Shown in pieces: positions 61,212 through 64,000 of a stretch of 64,000 nucleotides of DNA. Source of the stretch: CALBZE01 sp036381255 (GTDB lineage: Bacteria > Gemmatimonadota > Gemmatimonadetes > Longimicrobiales > RSA9); assembly GCA_036381255.1 (NCBI GenBank), contig DASVDG010000094.1, positions 1 to 64,000 of the forward strand, given 5' to 3'. Positions within the stretch are counted from its first letter, which is position 1, and the number at the start of each line of letters is the position of its first letter. The translations under genes were made by a program, and so were the position numbers. The notes under the pieces are model-generated. The model was not told where the DNA came from, searched no databases, and saw only the letters and a list, made by a program, of their open reading frames with translations.

Positions 61212-62000
61212 ATGGGCGACGCCTACGAGACCGTGAGGATCGAGCGGAGGGACGGGATCGCGGTCGTGATCGTGAACCGTCCGGACAAGCTGAACGCGCT
61301 GAACGCGGACACGGTCGCGGAGCTGGACCGCGCGTTCCGCGAGCTGGCGGCGGACGATGCCGTGCGCGCCGTGATCGTCACCGGCGCCGGGGAGAAGGCG
61401 TTCGTGGCCGGCGCCGACATCGCCGAGCTGGCGGAGATGGGGCCGCTCAGCGGGATCCGGATCTCGCGTCAGGGCCAGGACACGTTCCGCTTCCTCGAGA
61501 CGATGCCGAAGCCGGTGATCGCGGCGGTGAACGGCTATGCGCTCGGCGGCGGCCTGGAGCTGGCGCTCGCGTGCCACCTGCGCCTGGCGAGCGAGAACGC
61601 CCGGTTCGGATTGCCCGAGGTGAAGCTGGGGATCATCCCGGGGTACGGCGGCACGGTTCGGCTGCCTCAGGTCATCGGGCGCGGGCGCGCGCTGGAGATG
61701 ATTCTGACCGGCGAGATGATCGACGCCGACGAGGCCTACCGCATCGGCCTGGCGAACCGGGTGGTCCCGCAGGTCGAGCTGATGACGGAGGCGGAGGCGC
61801 TCGCCCGAAAGATCGCGGCGAACGGGCCGATCGCCGTCGCGCTCGCGATCGAGTCGGTGAACCACGCCCGGGGCGCGACGCTGGACAACGCCCTCACGCT
61901 GGAGTCGAACCTCTTCGGCCTGCTCGCGTCGACCGAGGACATGCGGGAAGGGATGCAGGCCTTCCTCGGGAAGCGCAAGGCGGAATTCGCGGGGCGGTAG
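61212..62000 (+). CDS. Enoyl-CoA hydratase / crotonase family
   Basis: A 262-aa crotonase-type protein. The oxyanion segments are AFVAGADIAELAEM and VNGYALGGGLELALACHL; the catalytic Glu positions are in ARFGLPEVKLGIIPGYGGT, with both Glu residues of true hydratases (E in GGGLELA and E in LPEVKLG). It would hydrate crotonyl-CoA or longer enoyl-CoA in beta-oxidation. It stands directly upstream of recF, where dnaN is usual. Confidence 0.94.
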   Translation: MGDAYETVRIERRDGIAVVIVNRPDKLNALNADTVAELDRAFRELAADDAVRAVIVTGAGEKAFVAGADIAELAEMGPLSGIRISRQGQDTFRFLETMPKPVIAAVNGYALGGGLELALACHLRLASENARFGLPEVKLGIIPGYGGTVRLPQVIGRGRALEMILTGEMIDADEAYRIGLANRVVPQVELMTEAEALARKIAANGPIAVALAIESVNHARGATLDNALTLESNLFGLLASTEDMREGMQAFLGKRKAEFAGR

Positions 62001-62097
62001 CCCCCCGGTCGACGCGGCGCGGCGCCCGCGCCGCCGGGTGGCCGCAGGGGGCCCCCCGGAAGCGTTCCGCAGGGTGGTGGCCCGGTCGCGGCGCCCG

Positions 62098-62103
62098 TAT
62101 ATT
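62098..62103 (+). promoter_or_regulatory. -10 element close to the recF start
   Basis: TATATT followed by TCGCC and ATG 62115, so the leader would be only about 5 nt. The -35 is weak. Confidence 0.45.
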
Positions 62104-62114
62104 TCGCCTCCGCG

Positions 62115-63269
62115 ATGAGCACCGCCGTGACCACCCGGGTGTGCCGGGAGCTTCGCCTGCGCCAGTTCCGCAACTTCGCGGAGCTCGAGCTGAGCCTTCC
62201 GGCCGAGGGCGTCGCGATCATCGGCGACAACGGATCCGGCAAGACGAATCTGCTCGAGGCGCTCTACTACCTCGAGATCTTCCGCTCTTTCCGGGGCGCG
62301 CCGGACGAGCAGCTCGTGCGGATGGGGGAGGACGCGTTCCACATCCGCGGGCGCCTCGAGGATCTGGAGACGGGAGAGACGCGAGAGATCACGGCGGCGT
62401 ACGAGCGCCGGACGCGGCGGAAGCGGGTCGCGGTCAACGGCGCCGTGCCGGAGCGGATCGGCGATGCGCTGGGCGGCGTCGGCGCGGTGATCTTCTCGCC
62501 CTCGGATGTCGCGATCGTCGCGGGCGCGCCGTCCGAGCGGCGGCGCTTCCTGGACATCGTCCTCTCGCTCAACCGGCCGGGGTACCTCCAGGCGCTCCAG
62601 CGCTACCGGCAGATCCTGAAGCAGCGCAACGCGATGCTGCGCGACGGCGCGCCGGCGGCGCTCCTGGCCGCCTGGGACGAGGGTCTCGTCGACTGGGGCG
62701 CACGCCTGGTCGTGGCACGGGCGGAGTGGGTCGCGGAGCGGGCCGCGGGCTTCGCGCGCCGCTACGCGGCGATCGCCGGCGGCGGCGCCGCGCGGCTGGT
62801 CTACGACGGGGCGATCCCGGTCCCCGGCGCCGCCGATGCGCCGCCGACGGCGGACGCGGCCGCGGAGGCGTTCCGGGCGGAGCTCGCGCGCGTGGCGGTC
62901 CGGGAACGCGAGCGCGGTGTCACGCTCGTCGGGCCGCACCGGGACGACCTGGGGCTCACGTTCGACACGGCGAGTGGTGAGGCGGAGCTGCGGGACTTCG
63001 GCTCGGGCGGGCAGCAACGGACCGCCGCGATCGCGCTGCGGATGATCGAGGCGGAAACGATCCGCGAGGCGCGGGGCCGCGACCCGATCGTCCTGCTAGA
63101 CGACCTGTTCGCCGAACTGGATCCGGGGCGCTCCCGCCGCATCCTGGAGCTGCTGGAAGCCGACGGGCACGGTCAGGCGATCCTCACGGCGCCCAAGGTC
63201 TCGGACCTCGAGCCGCGCCAGGGCGCGCTGCCGCACTGGCGCATCGCACACGGGGAGGTGTTCGCGTGA
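62115..63269 (+). CDS. recF: RecF DNA replication/repair ATPase
   Basis: A 384-aa SMC-like ATPase: Walker A GDNGSGKTNLLEAL, signature DFGSGGQQRTAAI, Walker B PIVLLDDLFAELD. It begins RELRLRQFRNFAELEL as RecF proteins do. It loads RecA at gaps with RecOR. It overlaps dciA by 4 bp and gyrB follows, which is a remnant of the dnaA-dnaN-recF-gyrB cluster. Confidence 0.95.
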   Translation: MSTAVTTRVCRELRLRQFRNFAELELSLPAEGVAIIGDNGSGKTNLLEALYYLEIFRSFRGAPDEQLVRMGEDAFHIRGRLEDLETGETREITAAYERRTRRKRVAVNGAVPERIGDALGGVGAVIFSPSDVAIVAGAPSERRRFLDIVLSLNRPGYLQALQRYRQILKQRNAMLRDGAPAALLAAWDEGLVDWGARLVVARAEWVAERAAGFARRYAAIAGGGAARLVYDGAIPVPGAADAPPTADAAAEAFRAELARVAVRERERGVTLVGPHRDDLGLTFDTASGEAELRDFGSGGQQRTAAIALRMIEAETIREARGRDPIVLLDDLFAELDPGRSRRILELLEADGHGQAILTAPKVSDLEPRQGALPHWRIAHGEVFA

Positions 63270-63595
63270 GCGCCCGGAACGAAGGCCCGGTCCGCGTCGT
63301 CGACGCGCTCCAGCGGTTCCTGAAGCGGTCCGGCATCGCCGAACGTCTGGAGGAGGCCGCCGTCGTCCCGGAGTGGGCCGACCGCGTCGGCGCGCGGATC
63401 GCGGCCGTGACCCGGCCGCTCCGCGTCTCCCGCGGCACGCTCTTCGTTGCCGTCCGCTCCAGCGCCTGGCTCATGGAGCTCAAGCTGATGGAGGGCGAGA
63501 TCCTGCGGCGGCTGAACGAGGACCGCGACCGCGGGCGCATCTCCCGAATCCGGTTCCTGATGGATGAAGCTCCGTCCGACGCGGGCGCACCGTAG
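63266..63595 (+). CDS. DciA family protein (DUF721), helicase loader
   Basis: A 109-aa protein of the DUF721/DciA family: VVDALQRFLKRSGIAERLEEAA, VPEWADRVGARIAAVTRPLRVSRGTLFVAVRSSAWLMEL. DciA loads the replicative helicase in most bacteria without DnaC/DnaI. The GTG overlaps the recF stop (GTGA), so the two are coupled. Confidence 0.9.
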   Translation: MSARNEGPVRVVDALQRFLKRSGIAERLEEAAVVPEWADRVGARIAAVTRPLRVSRGTLFVAVRSSAWLMELKLMEGEILRRLNEDRDRGRISRIRFLMDEAPSDAGAP

Positions 63596-63902
63596 ACGGT
63601 CGGGCGCGGCTCGAGCGGGCGGCGGCGCCGGAGACGGGCGGGTCCGCCGTGGCGGATCGGCGCGCGAAAGGCGGGCCGGCGCGCCGTCGCCGGCCGGGCG
63701 GGCAACGAGCGGGCAGGGGCGGTTCCGCCGGGGCTCCGCGGCATCGTGAAATCATCGGATTCAGGGCGCGCCCGCCGCGGGTCCGGCGCGGCGGCCGATC
63801 GCCTTCCACAACCGCGAAATCTACGGGCGCTCCGGGGCAACCCGCGCGCCGTTTCGGGGTAGTAGAAACCGTCTATTTCCCGGATACCAGAGCAAAGGCA
63901 CG
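63596..63902 (+). other. Leader region of gyrB, no gene seen
   Basis: 307 bp without a supported gene. A TCTATT element at 63872-63877 followed by TCCCGG is the likely -10 for gyrB; the -35 is poor. Confidence 0.5.
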
Positions 63903-64000
63903 ATGGCGAAGAGGCAGCCGAACAAGAACGACTATTCCGCCGGTCAGATCCAGGTCCTGAAGGGGCTGGAGGCCGTTCGGAAGCGGCCGGGGATGTACAT
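63903..64000 (+). CDS. gyrB: DNA gyrase subunit B, N-terminal end (partial)
   Basis: Only the first 32 codons are in the window. They read MAKRQPNKNDYSAGQIQVL and then GLEAVRKRPGMYI, the invariant start of the GyrB ATPase domain. The gene continues beyond the right edge. Confidence 0.93.
   Translation, partial: MAKRQPNKNDYSAGQIQVLKGLEAVRKRPGMY

Noticed and set aside
61071..64000. Replication origin near recF/gyrB.
   Set aside because: dnaA and dnaN are absent and I saw no cluster of TTATCCACA-type boxes in the intergenic regions.

Overview
This is a GC-rich (about 70% by eye), densely coding bacterial chromosome segment with no phage or transposase genes. The mix of genes includes a recF-dciA-gyrB block, two ECF sigma/anti-sigma operons, DUF4097 surface proteins, many small lipoproteins, PilT, a PAQR protein, an M6 and an M16 peptidase, and an APH-M23-aminotransferase fusion. 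Together these fit a free-living aerobic Gram-negative. Gemmatimonadota or a close relative is my best guess, but this is inference from gene content; there is no rRNA in the window.

Layout. 0.2-8 kb: secreted M6 protease, a tRNA-Glu/tRNA-Val pair behind a strong promoter, YceI, a 23-bp minisatellite, Rrf2 regulator plus DoxX, and a lipoprotein gene fused in frame to a relic of an Old Yellow Enzyme gene. 8-19 kb: large hybrid sensor kinase, class V aminotransferase, the triple-domain fusion, and an ECF sigma/anti-sigma pair whose anti-sigma carries a thioredoxin-like domain without CxxC. 19-31 kb: phosphatase, dienelactone hydrolase, a short Rho, cysteine-desulfurase-like protein, DEAD-box helicase, hemolysin III, a second sigma/anti-sigma/DUF4097 operon, and two overlapping alpha/beta hydrolases. 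31-46 kb: zinc-ribbon protein and PBP2, TPR operon, cytochrome c and a degenerate cupredoxin, LeuB, PilT, thiolase, redoxin, lipoproteins, hydroxyacyl-CoA dehydrogenase. 46-54 kb: Ca2+/H+ exchanger, SNF-type transporter, several small uncharacterised proteins. 54-64 kb: SSB, AI-2E-family permease, D-amino-acid transaminase-like enzyme, diadenylate cyclase, M16 peptidase, enoyl-CoA hydratase, RecF, DciA and the start of gyrB at the right edge.

The most striking feature is between 50.16 and 50.72 kb, where there is no protein gene. On the minus strand it holds three homologous units in tandem. Each has a dyad, a sigma70-type promoter (-35 and -10 separated by exactly 17 bp), a predicted start at GCCA, a hairpin, and a terminator hairpin with GCCA in its loop. 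I read this as three tandem small RNAs of about 75 nt that I do not recognise as any known family.

Other cross-window patterns: many promoters have a TTGAC-like -35 and a TATATT/TATCTT-like -10 followed by a C/G patch, and a few sit so close to the start codon that the mRNA would be leaderless. Convergent gene pairs are repeatedly separated by long GC hairpins without U tracts. Three enzymes of acyl-CoA beta-oxidation (thiolase, hydroxyacyl-CoA dehydrogenase, enoyl-CoA hydratase) lie in the same window but in separate transcription units.
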